DNA of 64,000 nt from Prochlorococcus marinus bv. HNLC2. GTDB lineage: Bacteria; Cyanobacteriota; Cyanobacteriia; PCC-6307; Cyanobiaceae. A program made the translations under genes and the position numbers. The notes below the pieces were generated by a model, which was not told where the DNA came from, did no database searches, and saw nothing but the letters and a program-made list of their open reading frames with translations. The stretch covers positions 1,019,082 through 1,083,081 of the forward strand of contig GL947595.1 in assembly GCA_000218745.1 (NCBI GenBank), read 5' to 3'. Below, one piece after another: positions 28,929-38,170 of the stretch (position 1 is its first letter; each line of letters begins with the position of its first letter).

Positions 28929-29933
28929 ATGAGTTTGTCTAATTCTTCATCAAAAAATGATCCATTAAAGTCAATCCCCAGTGATCGACTATGGTTAAGA
29001 TCTGAATTAATGGGTACACAAGTAATTACTACTGATACAGGTAGGAGACTTGGGGTTGTGGGAGAAGTAGTTGTGGATATAGATAGAAGAGAAGTCATAG
29101 CCTTAGGTTTAAGAGATAATCCTCTTACTAGGTTTCTCCCAGGCCTCCCAAGATGGATGCCTCTGGAAAGTATAAAACAAGTTGGAGATGTAATTTTAGT
29201 TGATTCTTTAGATTCATTAAGTGATAATTTTTCTCCTGATAGATATGGGAAGGTAATAAACTGTCAAGTTATAACTGAGTCAGGACAGCTGCTGGGTAGA
29301 GTACTTGGTTTTTCTTTCGATATTGAAACAGGAGAATTAATTTCTTTGGTTACTGGAGCCATAGGTGTCCCTTTGCTTGGAGAAGGCGTTTTAAGTACTT
29401 GGGAGATCCCTGTAGATGAAATTGTTAGCAGTGGCACAGATAGAATAATTGTATATGAAGGTGCCGAAGAGAAATTAAATCAATTAAGTAGCGGTTTGCT
29501 AGAAAAATTGGGAGTAGGCGGATCATCTTGGGATAATCGAGAATATACAAAATTCTCTTCCAATTTAGTTCCCGTAGAAAATCAGTTGCTTTCTGGAGTA
29601 GATACTAATCAAGAAACTCTGCTTTTAGAGGAATCACGAGAAGAAGAATTTATTGATGAGAATGAAATCGATGATGAGCTTGAATATGTTGCATTAGATG
29701 ATTCTCAAGATAACTCAACAGTTAAAAAGCAACTTTATTTAGATAATGATTATTCTCAAGAAAATAATTTTGATAATGATTCTATTCAGCCTCAAAGAAT
29801 TACAAAAAAATCATCAAATAAACGTCCTGTTGAGACATCAAATGAAACTCTTGATATTGAACCTATAGATCAACAAGATCTCCTGATTGATCAAAAGGTC
29901 TCTAATCCTGTTGATATTGATGATCCTTGGTGA
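28929..29933 (+). CDS. PRC-barrel domain protein
   Basis: A 334-residue cyanobacterial protein with two PRC-barrel-like segments, about 24-95 (MGTQVITTDTGRRLGVVGEV) and 106-180 (INCQVITESGQLLGRVLGF). Between and after are acidic and Asn/Gln-rich linkers; the C-terminal third (about 235-334) is disordered-looking and acidic. PRC barrels occur in the photosynthetic reaction-centre H subunit and in RNA-processing proteins such as RimM; the cellular role here is not known. It follows smc by 46 bp, same strand, and may be co-transcribed. Confidence 0.75.
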   Translation: MSLSNSSSKNDPLKSIPSDRLWLRSELMGTQVITTDTGRRLGVVGEVVVDIDRREVIALGLRDNPLTRFLPGLPRWMPLESIKQVGDVILVDSLDSLSDNFSPDRYGKVINCQVITESGQLLGRVLGFSFDIETGELISLVTGAIGVPLLGEGVLSTWEIPVDEIVSSGTDRIIVYEGAEEKLNQLSSGLLEKLGVGGSSWDNREYTKFSSNLVPVENQLLSGVDTNQETLLLEESREEEFIDENEIDDELEYVALDDSQDNSTVKKQLYLDNDYSQENNFDNDSIQPQRITKKSSNKRPVETSNETLDIEPIDQQDLLIDQKVSNPVDIDDPW

Positions 29934-29938
29934 TTAAT

Positions 29939-31201
29939 TTAATTACTTATTGAATCGATTATTAATCTCGTTAATTTTTGAACAGCTCCTAAACTTCCGC
30001 GCTCTTTCTTTAAATTTCGTCTTTGATCTTGTAAAAGATTTGAATTACTAAGTAAGTATATTGCTTCATCAGCAATTTCTTTTGGTTGTATTTCTCCAAT
30101 TCTTTCTGGAACTATAAGTCTTTTGGCTTTGATATTTGGCCATGCAAAAAATTGTTTATTATTTAGATACCAATTTTTTACGCACGTTGAAATAATTTTA
30201 TTAATTATTGGTATTTTTCCAATAATTCCAAATATGCCATCCCATGAATTCATTAGATTTAAATGTTGTGTTGGAAGGACTACAATCATAGGAAGGTTGA
30301 TCGCAGCTAATTCTGCGGTATTCGCTCCCACTGTTGTTATTGCTAGCTCGCATTGTCTTAATATTTGATTCGAAGGACTACTTGAAATTAAATAAATTTT
30401 TGTATTATTTTCGGTCTGTAGTTCATAATGAAAGATAGATTCTTCTAATTTTTTAATATATTTAATTTTCGAAGAATAATTTCTTGCTAATGGATTTTTA
30501 TTGCTCTGATAATATAAAAAATCTTTTATATTTGTCGTTGGAGCAATAGGAATCATCAATTTAATATCACTGCTACTTGATGAAATATGATCAGCCATTT
30601 CTAGGAAAAATGGTATACCAATAGATAATTTAGTTTTTTTTGAGCCAGGTAAAATTGCTATCCATCTTTCATTTTTCATTTCAAAAGTATATTTACCTTC
30701 ATGGTTTATATCGGCCATTAAATCGCCCACTATTCTGCATTTTTTTTGATATTTGAACGGTAATCTTTGTTTTACTTTTTCATTCATTGCCGCAATAGAT
30801 GAATTCCATCTAGGCCATCTCGCTTCCCACTCTGCATATGTAATACATTTATATCCAAGCCTTTTCGCTAGTAAAACGCTCCATAATTGATCGCCTCCAA
30901 GAAATACTACTATTCCACTATCTGGCCATTTTATGAAGGAAGAAGGGTTAATTAATAATTGCCAAAACTTTTTTGCAGGAGTAACAAGATCTAAGTCTGG
31001 CCATTTTTTAGCTATTTCATATTCATTGCCATTTGCATTTGGACAAGGAACAAGAATTAATCTCAGGTGAAAATCAATGTGTCTTTTGGATTTTAAAGTT
31101 AGTATTTCTTTTTTTAAATTATTTATAACTGGCTTTACCCAAGTAGTTAATTCTCCAGGTCCATTTGAGATAATAACCACTGCAACTGATTTTTTTTTCA
31201 T
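29939..31201 (-). CDS. LpxB-related glycosyltransferase-like protein
   Basis: A 420-residue protein related to lipid-A-disaccharide synthase, a cyanobacterial family usually described as 'lipid-A-disaccharide synthase-related'. VVIISNGPGELTTWVKP at the N-terminus corresponds to the LpxB GExSGD-like start, and LPGSKKTKL plus ITTVGANTAELAAINLPM form GT-B donor-binding blocks. The start is placed at ATG 31201 because the longer frame upstream runs into the tRNA-Leu gene. In cyanobacteria lacking lipid A of the normal type its product is unknown. A real LpxB role cannot be claimed. Confidence 0.75.
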   Translation of the reverse strand: MKKKSVAVVIISNGPGELTTWVKPVINNLKKEILTLKSKRHIDFHLRLILVPCPNANGNEYEIAKKWPDLDLVTPAKKFWQLLINPSSFIKWPDSGIVVFLGGDQLWSVLLAKRLGYKCITYAEWEARWPRWNSSIAAMNEKVKQRLPFKYQKKCRIVGDLMADINHEGKYTFEMKNERWIAILPGSKKTKLSIGIPFFLEMADHISSSSSDIKLMIPIAPTTNIKDFLYYQSNKNPLARNYSSKIKYIKKLEESIFHYELQTENNTKIYLISSSPSNQILRQCELAITTVGANTAELAAINLPMIVVLPTQHLNLMNSWDGIFGIIGKIPIINKIISTCVKNWYLNNKQFFAWPNIKAKRLIVPERIGEIQPKEIADEAIYLLSNSNLLQDQRRNLKKERGSLGAVQKLTRLIIDSISN

Positions 31202-31229
31202 TGCAGTCAACCAAAGTAATTTATGAAGT

Positions 31230-31310
31230 GCGGACGGCGAGACTTGAACTCGCAAGGCCTAAGCCACACGCTCCTTAGACGTGCGCGTCTACCAATTCCG
31301 CCACATCCGC
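31230..31310 (-). tRNA. tRNA-Leu, anticodon AAG
   Basis: An 81-base type II tRNA on the minus strand. The acceptor stem GCGGATG pairs with CGTCCGC; the D arm GCGGAATTGGTAGACGC and T arm with GTTCAAG are standard for leucine tRNA. The anticodon stem is CACGT/GCGTG (closed by a T-G wobble) around the loop CTAAGGA, so positions 34-36 read AAG. The variable arm is long, as expected for leucine. CCA is not encoded. A34 in leucine tRNA is uncommon in bacteria; it needs deamination to inosine to read CUC or CUA. Identity as leucine is firm, the A34 reading is from the sequence as given. Confidence 0.9.
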
Positions 31311-31545
31311 CTGCAAGGCTTTATTAATTGTTTTCAAAAGCCATATATATTCTACAGGAAATGATGCATTGTAAATAATTGACTTTTAATAAATAATTTT
31401 TGTAATTCTTTTCTATTGCATTAAGGATGATAATTAACCATATAAACGTTTTAGGTTGTATTCTTATTCAAGAACCAATCAAATTAAATTTAAATTTCAT
31501 GTGTCATTTTTATAAATTTTTTATTTTAAATTAATTTCTTTAATA

Positions 31546-32895
31546 ATGGTCCAAAAAGTTTTAATCGCTAATCGTGGAGAAATCGCTTTACGAATTATCA
31601 GAAGTTGTAGAGAACTTGGTATTGCTACTGTAGCTGTGTACAGCACAGTAGATAAAAATGCTTTACATGTGCAATTAGCTGATGAAGCAGTTTGCGTAGG
31701 AGATTCATTGAGTAATAAGAGTTATTTAAATATTCCAAATATTCTTGCTGCAGCCACTTCAAGAGGGGTTGATGCAATTCATCCTGGTTATGGTTTTCTT
31801 GCAGAAAATGATAAATTTGCTGAAATGTGTAATGATCATGGAATTATTTTTATAGGCCCATCGCCAAATTCGATTAGGTTAATGGGAGATAAATCAACGG
31901 CAAAGGAGACAATGGATGGTGTCGGGGTGCCCACTGTGCCAGGGAGCAAAGGTTTACTGGTGAGTATTGATAAGGCATTTAAATTGGCAGATCAAATGGG
32001 GTATCCTGTAATTATTAAAGCTACTGCGGGTGGTGGTGGAAGGGGTATGAGACTTGTTGAGAAAGCTGATACCTTAGAAAAAATGTTTAAAGCTGCTCAA
32101 GGTGAAGCAGAAGCTGCTTTTGGTAATGATGGACTTTATATGGAAAAATTTATTAAAAAACCTCGTCATGTAGAGGTTCAAATCTTAGCTGATAAGTCTG
32201 GTAATGTAATTCATCTAGGAGAAAGAGACTGTTCTGTTCAAAGAAGACATCAGAAATTGCTTGAGGAATCACCCAGTCCAGCTATTAATAAAGAATTAAG
32301 GGAGAAGATGGGTAATGCTGCTATAGCTGCTGCCAAAAGTATTAATTATGAAGGTGCTGGAACGGTTGAGTTTTTAGTAGATGAAAATGAAAAATTTTAC
32401 TTTATGGAGATGAATACTAGGATTCAAGTTGAACATCCAGTCACAGAAATGGTAACTGGTGTTGATCTTATAGCTGAGCAAATTAAAATTGCTGCTGGTC
32501 AAAATTTGGAATTTAATCAAGAACAGATTCAATTAAATGGACACGCTATCGAATGTCGAATTAATGCTGAAGATCCAACTCATAATTTCAGGCCATCTCC
32601 TGGAAGAATAACAGGATGGTTGCCTCCCGGAGGGCCAGGAGTAAGAGTAGATAGTCATGTTTATACTGGCTATGAAATACCTCCTTTTTATGATTCTTTA
32701 ATCGGTAAGCTTATAGTGTGGGGCAAAGATAGAAATACAGCAATAAAAAGAATGAACAGAGCTTTAAATGAATGTGCTGTGACTGGAATACCTACTACAA
32801 TAAATTTTCATTTAAATTTGCTTGAAAAACAAAAATTTAAAGAAGGAAAAATTCATACTAAGTATGTAGAAGAAGAATTGCTTCCTAATTTCTAG
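31546..32895 (+). CDS. accC: Acetyl-CoA carboxylase, biotin carboxylase subunit
   Basis: A 449-residue ATP-dependent enzyme that carboxylates biotin on AccB, the first committed step of fatty acid synthesis. [16 protein letters not shown] starts the pre-ATP-grasp domain; [15 protein letters not shown] is the glycine-rich ATP loop; [15 protein letters not shown] holds the metal-binding residues; and [14 protein letters not shown] is the carboxylase C-domain motif. The frame is intact and of normal length, and the start is ATG at 31546 after an AT-rich upstream region of about 230 bp. Confidence 0.97.
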   Translation: MVQKVLIANRGEIALRIIRSCRELGIATVAVYSTVDKNALHVQLADEAVCVGDSLSNKSYLNIPNILAAATSRGVDAIHPGYGFLAENDKFAEMCNDHGIIFIGPSPNSIRLMGDKSTAKETMDGVGVPTVPGSKGLLVSIDKAFKLADQMGYPVIIKATAGGGGRGMRLVEKADTLEKMFKAAQGEAEAAFGNDGLYMEKFIKKPRHVEVQILADKSGNVIHLGERDCSVQRRHQKLLEESPSPAINKELREKMGNAAIAAAKSINYEGAGTVEFLVDENEKFYFMEMNTRIQVEHPVTEMVTGVDLIAEQIKIAAGQNLEFNQEQIQLNGHAIECRINAEDPTHNFRPSPGRITGWLPPGGPGVRVDSHVYTGYEIPPFYDSLIGKLIVWGKDRNTAIKRMNRALNECAVTGIPTTINFHLNLLEKQKFKEGKIHTKYVEEELLPNF

Positions 32896-32905
32896 ATATT
32901 GTTTA

Positions 32906-33220
32906 TTAATTTAAATTAGCTTTTAATATTAATTTAATAATACCTTGCTGCCCTACAAGTATTTCGCGCATAAGACTTATGATTCCAATCCATATAACTG
33001 GGGTTACATCAACTCCTCCAATTGGAGGTACGATTTTTTTTGTGAACTTCAGAATTGAACTTGTAGGTAAAAGAACAATTATCCATAATCCTTTGGAAGC
33101 ATCAATCTTTGGATACCAAGACATAATTAGCCTTATGAGGAAAGCCAAAGTAAGCAAGGATAACGATAGTCCTAAAGTAATATCCAAAAAAGTTAAAAAT
33201 TTTGTTTGCAATGAGATCAC
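32906..33220 (-). CDS. YggT family membrane protein
   Basis: A 104-residue two-segment YggT (YlmG) type protein. The hydrophobic segments lie at about 10-32 and 72-95; the family signature appears as SWYPKIDASKGLW in the loop, followed by LPTSSILKFTKKIVPPIGGVDVTPVIW. YlmG/YggT proteins affect nucleoid or thylakoid organisation and septum positioning in cyanobacteria and plastids. It ends 10 bp past accC on the opposite strand, so the genes converge. Confidence 0.85.
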   Translation of the reverse strand: MISLQTKFLTFLDITLGLSLSLLTLAFLIRLIMSWYPKIDASKGLWIIVLLPTSSILKFTKKIVPPIGGVDVTPVIWIGIISLMREILVGQQGIIKLILKANLN

Positions 33221-33304
33221 AATTCTTTAAAGCATCTTAATAAATATCCCATAAGTACGGATTATATTCTTATTATTAATTGAGAATTTAATTTTTGAAA
33301 ACAA

Positions 33305-33493
33305 GTGATTCAAATTTCTCAACTAATTTTATCAGCAAATTTTTCTCCAGAAGTTTCTAATAACTCAGCAGTTGGAATGATAGGTAGTTTTATCGCAGCT
33401 GCATTAATAATTGTTGTTCCTGCAACAGCCTTTTTGATAACAGTTAGTCAAAATGATAAATTAGATGCTGAGAGAGCAGGCAAAAGACGCTAG
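33305..33493 (+). CDS. psbX: Photosystem II protein PsbX
   Basis: A 62-residue protein with a single transmembrane helix at about 28-48 ([24 protein letters not shown]). The IVVPxTAxLxxVSQxD pattern is characteristic of PsbX, a low-mass photosystem II subunit near cytochrome b559 and the QB site. The N-terminal 25 residues are a longer extension than in other cyanobacteria. The start is GTG at 33305. The stop is followed by an AT-rich stretch and the ycf66 gene 76 bp later. Confidence 0.88.
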   Translation: MIQISQLILSANFSPEVSNNSAVGMIGSFIAAALIIVVPATAFLITVSQNDKLDAERAGKRR

Positions 33494-33569
33494 TTTTTAT
33501 AAAAATATTACGTAAAATAGATATATAGAGAGTTTTAAAGCTCTTTCAATTTTTTATGGGAGAAAAATT

Positions 33570-34502
33570 GTGGTCAATGCTAGTCTCAATTGGGCAAGTA
33601 TTGTTGGTATAGTCCTCGCGGTTTGCGGGGGAGGACTTTATTTTTTAAGGTCTTTTAAACCTGCATTAGCTCGTGATTATGATGTTTTTTTCGCCGCTAT
33701 TGGCCTTTTGTGTGGAGGAATTTTATTTTTCCAAGGATGGAGGCTGGATCCAATTCTTCAATTCGGTCAATTTCTTCTTGCAGGCACTACTGTATTTTTT
33801 GCTTATGAGAGCGTTAGATTAAGAGGGATAGCAACGGATCAGGCCAGAAGAAGCTCTTTCTTTGAAGATGACCAAGTTCCAAATATTCCAAGAAATTCTT
33901 CAAGAAATAGATGGGAGGAAGATTATGAACAGTTTGATGAACCTGATAGACCCTCAAGAAGGTTTAGACCACAAGATATTGATCAGGAAGATGATGATTT
34001 TGGTGAGGAGAGGACTCGCTCCCGAAGAGTTTCTAGAGCTATCCCAGAGTCTGCTGTGAGCAGAAGGCGTTCAAATGACATAAGTGAAAATGAGTATAAT
34101 CGTGAATTTTCTTCGAGAAGGCGTTTTAAAGCTGATGAAGATCAGGGATCAAGGAGGAATAATTTTGGTGATAGAAGAAGTATCAGAAATGAAGTTAAAA
34201 GAGGGTCTAGGCCATCTCCTAATAAAAATGCCTCTATACAAGCACCTGAAGATTCCCTTCCTGATTTATCCTCCAGCACATCTAAAACTCAGAGAGTAAG
34301 AGGAACTATAAGAACGCAAACCTTGAAAAATAAGGTAGAGGATGCATCTTTTACTCAAAAAAACAGTAATTTGAATCAATCAAAGCAAGTACGTAGAACA
34401 GCAAATAATCCAAAATCAAATAATAGGAACCAAGCAGGAAGATATAACGTAGGCTCTAAAAAAGACAAGCCAAGGGATAATAGTTCAAGATTTGATGATT
34501 AA
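33570..34502 (+). CDS. ycf66: Ycf66 family protein
   Basis: A 310-residue protein with a conserved N-terminal membrane domain: two or three hydrophobic segments within residues 1-85 (IVGIVLAVCGGGLYFLRSF, VFFAAIGLLCGGILFF, then a third helix). The rest is very basic and disordered, dominated by Arg, Ser and Asp (RSRRVSRAIPESAVSRRRS). Ycf66 is conserved in cyanobacteria and chloroplasts but its function is unknown. The start GTG at 33570 has weak ribosome binding context. It sits between psbX and hli genes, consistent with thylakoid location. Confidence 0.85.
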   Translation: MVNASLNWASIVGIVLAVCGGGLYFLRSFKPALARDYDVFFAAIGLLCGGILFFQGWRLDPILQFGQFLLAGTTVFFAYESVRLRGIATDQARRSSFFEDDQVPNIPRNSSRNRWEEDYEQFDEPDRPSRRFRPQDIDQEDDDFGEERTRSRRVSRAIPESAVSRRRSNDISENEYNREFSSRRRFKADEDQGSRRNNFGDRRSIRNEVKRGSRPSPNKNASIQAPEDSLPDLSSSTSKTQRVRGTIRTQTLKNKVEDASFTQKNSNLNQSKQVRRTANNPKSNNRNQAGRYNVGSKKDKPRDNSSRFDD

Positions 34503-34754
34503 TTAGTTTAGAATTCCTGCCCAAGAAAAGAATGATTTTTTACTTAATATTTCAATTATTAATATTGAAAGAAGACCTATCATGGCAAATCTGCCATTAG
34601 TAATTTCGGAGTATCTATTCCACCCAAAATTATAATCATTTGATGGATCGTAATCTTTATTTAAATCTACAGTGCTTTTATTTGTAGTAAGATCTCCTTC
34701 ATTTTCATTTTCAAGATTAATCATAGAGGATTCATTATTATCGCTTAAGGACAT
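34503..34754 (-). CDS. hli: High-light-inducible protein
   Basis: An 83-residue Hli/CAB-like protein with one transmembrane helix. The chlorophyll-binding motif is SEITNGRFAMIG (ExxNGRxAMxG) followed by LLSILIIEILS. The N-terminal half is soluble and acidic. Hli proteins bind chlorophyll and carotenoids, and dissipate excess energy or protect newly made photosystem proteins. It converges on ycf66 with no gap and is the first of two such genes in the window. Confidence 0.9.
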   Translation of the reverse strand: MSLSDNNESSMINLENENEGDLTTNKSTVDLNKDYDPSNDYNFGWNRYSEITNGRFAMIGLLSILIIEILSKKSFFSWAGILN

Positions 34755-34763
34755 AATTATAAG

Positions 34764-36746
34764 TTAGTTATTAAAATTATAGTTTTCAGCGGTTAATAAT
34801 TTCCAGTTTCCGTTACCGCTTAGTTCTAATATATTTTGGTGAAAGTCTTTAAGACTTGGTCTATGACCAACGCTGATCATTGATAAATCTCTTTTTTTGA
34901 GCAAATTATATAGTTTTTTTTCGGTTTCTATATCTAGAGCACTTGTAGCTTCATCAAGGACTGCAAATCTTGGTGAATTCAGTAACAACCTTGCAAATGC
35001 TAATCTTTGCTGTTCGCCTAGTGAAAGAATTCTTGGCCAATCCTGTTTAACATCTAAATTAGGATATCGAGTTGATAATGATGATAAATTTACTTCATTA
35101 AGAACAGATAACAAATGGTCATCACTAAACTTATCAACTTCTGTTGGGTAACATAATTGCTCTCTTAATGACCCAAGAATCATATAAGGTTTTTGAGGAA
35201 TAAAGAGTAAATCTCCAGTTTTTGGTTTTTCTATATGGCCAGTTTCTGGTTCCCATAAACCACTAATCATTCTAAGTAATGAGGTTTTCCCGCATCCAGA
35301 TGGACCTACAACTAATAATGATTCATTAGTATCTATGCTTAGACTTAAGTCTTTAATTATGGTTTTATTTGATCCCGGAGGAGAAAGATCAGCATTTTTT
35401 ATTAAAATTGAAGAATAATTAGTCGTTATATTTTGATTTTCATTAGGTTTTTCTTGACTAATGGATTCAACCTTTGATTGGAAGCCTTCAAGTCTACCAA
35501 TGCCTGCAGTGAATTTTGCAAGTTCTTCGATTTGATTCACTATAAAGAACAAAGAACCTTCAACCATACTAAATGCAAAACTAGCTTGTATAAATCTTCC
35601 ATAATCAATGTCACCATTAAAATATGGGATTGCCATAATTAGATATGGGAAAAAATTCCCTGCATAATTAATAGATCTCCTCATTACATCTATAATCACC
35701 CTCCAAATTATTAGAAGATTAAAATTCCTAACTACTTCACCTAATCTTCTTTCGGTTTCTGATCTTTCAGGATTCTCGCCTGAGTAAAAAGCGATTGATT
35801 CTGCATTATCTCGAATATGAACAAGTCCGTATCGAAAATCCGCTTCATATCTAAGTTGATCAAAATCTATTTTTACAAGGTTCTTTCCAGCAATAAGTAA
35901 TATCGTGGTAGCGAATGCTGCGTATCCAAATAATGAAAAGGTTAAAGTTCTACTAATGCTCCATAAAATTAAAATATTCAATGAAAATGTTAAGAGGGCA
36001 TCAAAAACTCCTAAAGTGAAAGTTAAACTTTGGCCAGTAAATGCTCTTGTGTCATCTGTAATTCTTTGATCAGGATTATCCACATCAGTTTGTTCTTCAT
36101 CATTAGGATTTAACTGATAATATGCTTTATTAGTCATGTAATCTTTTACAAGACTTTTAGAAAGCCATTCTCTCCAAATAATTCCTAATTTATAAGTAAA
36201 AAATATTTGAGAAACTCTTATTGGAAGGGCTATTGCAAAGCAACAAGCATATATTCCAAGAATTCTGTAAAAACCATCTTCTTGCTTCTCAACAAGTGCA
36301 TTAGTTAAATCTCTTGCAATGAATCCTATTCCAGCATTAATTCCATTTACAGCTAATAACATCAAAACAATGACTCCTAAAAAGAGCCAATGCAGCCATC
36401 TTTTATTTTTTAATTGTTTTCTTAAACTAAAAAAACTTGCTGATCCAATGAGAAAAAGACCTGAAAAAAGTAAACCCCAGGAACTTGACCATATTGTATT
36501 AATTGTTTTTACTACTCCACCAAAATATTTCTCTAAGAGGATTGGTTGGATACTTTCTAAAAAACTAATTAAGCCTGTCAGTGAAACTAGGACTATTCCT
36601 CCAACAATAAAAAGTAGTGATAATAAAAGCCAAACAAACTGTATACCTGTACATTGATCAATAGGGAGAAAAAAAGGTTGAGATAATTTTCTTAATTTCT
36701 GTATTTGATAAAAAAACTTGGATTTATTTCTAAATGTAGTTGTCAT
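34764..36746 (-). CDS. ABC transporter, fused permease-ATPase (SbmA/YddA type)
   Basis: A 660-residue fused exporter-type ABC protein. The N-terminal half (about 1-400) has six hydrophobic segments and the family block QTDVDNPDQRITDDTRAF, typical of SbmA/BacA-YddA and of the human ABCD group. The C-terminal half is the ATPase: VVGPSGCGKTSLLRMISGLW (Walker A), SLGEQQRLAFARLLL (signature) and FAVLDEATSALD (Walker B). It is probably homodimeric. The substrate is unknown; vitamin B12-like or peptide transport is seen in relatives. It lies 10 bp from hli. Confidence 0.88.
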   Translation of the reverse strand: MTTTFRNKSKFFYQIQKLRKLSQPFFLPIDQCTGIQFVWLLLSLLFIVGGIVLVSLTGLISFLESIQPILLEKYFGGVVKTINTIWSSSWGLLFSGLFLIGSASFFSLRKQLKNKRWLHWLFLGVIVLMLLAVNGINAGIGFIARDLTNALVEKQEDGFYRILGIYACCFAIALPIRVSQIFFTYKLGIIWREWLSKSLVKDYMTNKAYYQLNPNDEEQTDVDNPDQRITDDTRAFTGQSLTFTLGVFDALLTFSLNILILWSISRTLTFSLFGYAAFATTILLIAGKNLVKIDFDQLRYEADFRYGLVHIRDNAESIAFYSGENPERSETERRLGEVVRNFNLLIIWRVIIDVMRRSINYAGNFFPYLIMAIPYFNGDIDYGRFIQASFAFSMVEGSLFFIVNQIEELAKFTAGIGRLEGFQSKVESISQEKPNENQNITTNYSSILIKNADLSPPGSNKTIIKDLSLSIDTNESLLVVGPSGCGKTSLLRMISGLWEPETGHIEKPKTGDLLFIPQKPYMILGSLREQLCYPTEVDKFSDDHLLSVLNEVNLSSLSTRYPNLDVKQDWPRILSLGEQQRLAFARLLLNSPRFAVLDEATSALDIETEKKLYNLLKKRDLSMISVGHRPSLKDFHQNILELSGNGNWKLLTAENYNFNN

Positions 36747-36784
36747 TAATATTAATCTTATTTAATGGCTTTATTATAAGGTAA

Positions 36785-37075
36785 TTAATTTAAAGATTGA
36801 CCTAATCCCATCATTGATAGTGCCCAGCTTGGTAGATTTAGGTAATTTATCAACTTTAGATCAAATTGATGTACTTGTATAAAAGTTATGTCTAAAGCCC
36901 ACCAGATTAAGAAAGGAAGGTTAAAGAGAATCTGTAATTGCCATTTATAAGTGATAACTTTCCAGATTTTGTTTAAAGTTGATTTTTGATTTTCATCAAG
37001 TTCTTCCCAATTTTTATTAATCTGATAAAAAAGATTTTTTGATTTTTTTGAATTTAGTGAATTAGGTGTATCCAT
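36785..37075 (-). CDS. Hypothetical membrane protein
   Basis: A 96-residue protein I do not recognise. A soluble, charged N-terminal half (KNWEELDENQKSTLNKIW) is followed by one hydrophobic segment QILFNLPFLIWWALDITF and a second shorter one. It lies between the HIT protein and the ABC transporter on the same strand, 50-odd and 38 bases from each. It may be part of the same transcript. No function can be assigned. Confidence 0.6.
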   Translation of the reverse strand: MDTPNSLNSKKSKNLFYQINKNWEELDENQKSTLNKIWKVITYKWQLQILFNLPFLIWWALDITFIQVHQFDLKLINYLNLPSWALSMMGLGQSLN

Positions 37076-37125
37076 TATTTTTGTTATTTATATACTTATA
37101 GCTTAGATTTTTGTTTAACGAGAGT

Positions 37126-37467
37126 TTAACCTGGAGGCCATTTCATTGGTCTACCAGCAAGAAAATGAATATGTAGATGAAATACAGTTTGACCAGATTC
37201 AGCACCATTATTAATTACAGTTCTCCAGTTTTCAAGATTTTTGGAAATTGCAATTTTTTTGCCAACTAAAAGTAAATGTCCTAATAAATTTTTGTCTTCA
37301 TCTTCACAACTTAATAAATTAATAATTGGCTTCTTGGGTATAACTAAAAAATGAATAGGTGCTTGAGCTGCAATATCATTAAATGCAATGCAATATTCAT
37401 CTTCATATAATTTATCGCAGGGTATCTCTCCTTCGATAATTTTTGAAAAAATTGTTGTGTCCGCCAT
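37126..37467 (-). CDS. HIT family nucleotide hydrolase
   Basis: A 113-residue HIT (Hint type) protein. FSKIIEGEIPCDKLYEDEYCIAF is a typical N-terminus, and the catalytic triad motif HLHIHFLAG (HxHxH) lies near the C-terminus. Such proteins hydrolyse nucleoside phosphoramidates. Length is usual; the start at ATG 37467 is 15 bases after the def stop at 37483 on the same strand, so def and this gene may be co-transcribed. Confidence 0.93.
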   Translation of the reverse strand: MADTTIFSKIIEGEIPCDKLYEDEYCIAFNDIAAQAPIHFLVIPKKPIINLLSCEDEDKNLLGHLLLVGKKIAISKNLENWRTVINNGAESGQTVFHLHIHFLAGRPMKWPPG

Positions 37468-37482
37468 ATTGAATTAACCCTT

Positions 37483-38091
37483 TTATTTGTTAATTGGAAA
37501 AACATCATCAATATTGTATCCTTCCTTAGATAATTCTTTTTTTAGTTCTTCATTAGAAGTAACTCTATCTAAAAATAATATTCCCCTTAGATGATCTACT
37601 TCATGTTGAATACATCTTGCTAATAAACCATCAGCATTCATCTTTCTTGGTCTACCCATTTCATCACGGAATTTTAATTTTATTGTTGATGGCCGAACGA
37701 CATTTAAATATATCCCTGGAATACTTAAGCAGCCTTCTTCATATGAGTTTAAAGTAGATCCAAAAGCTGTGATTTCTGGATTAATAAGAATTAGTGGTTC
37801 TGCTGCTGAGTCTTCAAAATTTATATCAATAACAAGTAACTCTTTGCTAATTCCAACCTGAGGAGCAGCCAACCCAATTCCTTTGGCAGCGTACATGCTC
37901 TGCAGCATATCTTTAGCTAAATCTCTTGTATCAATATCTACTTTGCTAATTCGTTTTGCATTAGTTCTGAGTGTTTTGCTGCCTAATTTAAATATTTCTA
38001 AAGGTGGATTTTCAATTACTTCTTTGCTTACTTTTAAATTAGAAACATCACTTCTAGTCTTTCTTGCTAATTTTGAAAAATGATTTGGCAC
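37483..38091 (-). CDS. def: Peptide deformylase
   Basis: A 202-residue metalloenzyme that removes the formyl group from new proteins. The three family motifs are present: GIGLAAPQVG (GxGLAAxQ), YEEGCLSIPG (metal Cys) and QHEVDHLRG (HExxH with metal histidines and catalytic Glu). An N-terminal extension of about 35 residues precedes the core. The frame is intact. Confidence 0.96.
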   Translation of the reverse strand: MPNHFSKLARKTRSDVSNLKVSKEVIENPPLEIFKLGSKTLRTNAKRISKVDIDTRDLAKDMLQSMYAAKGIGLAAPQVGISKELLVIDINFEDSAAEPLILINPEITAFGSTLNSYEEGCLSIPGIYLNVVRPSTIKLKFRDEMGRPRKMNADGLLARCIQHEVDHLRGILFLDRVTSNEELKKELSKEGYNIDDVFPINK

Positions 38092-38170
38092 TTTTGAATT
38101 ACAAATTAAATTTATAGTTAGACTATAAAAATAGTAACATTTATTTGAAACTTTAATTGCAATAAGCTAA

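Noticed and set aside
33500-33560. Intrinsic terminator after psbX
   Set aside because: A short AGAG/CTCT stem is present but has mismatches next to the loop, and the T-run is interrupted. Too weak to list as a feature.
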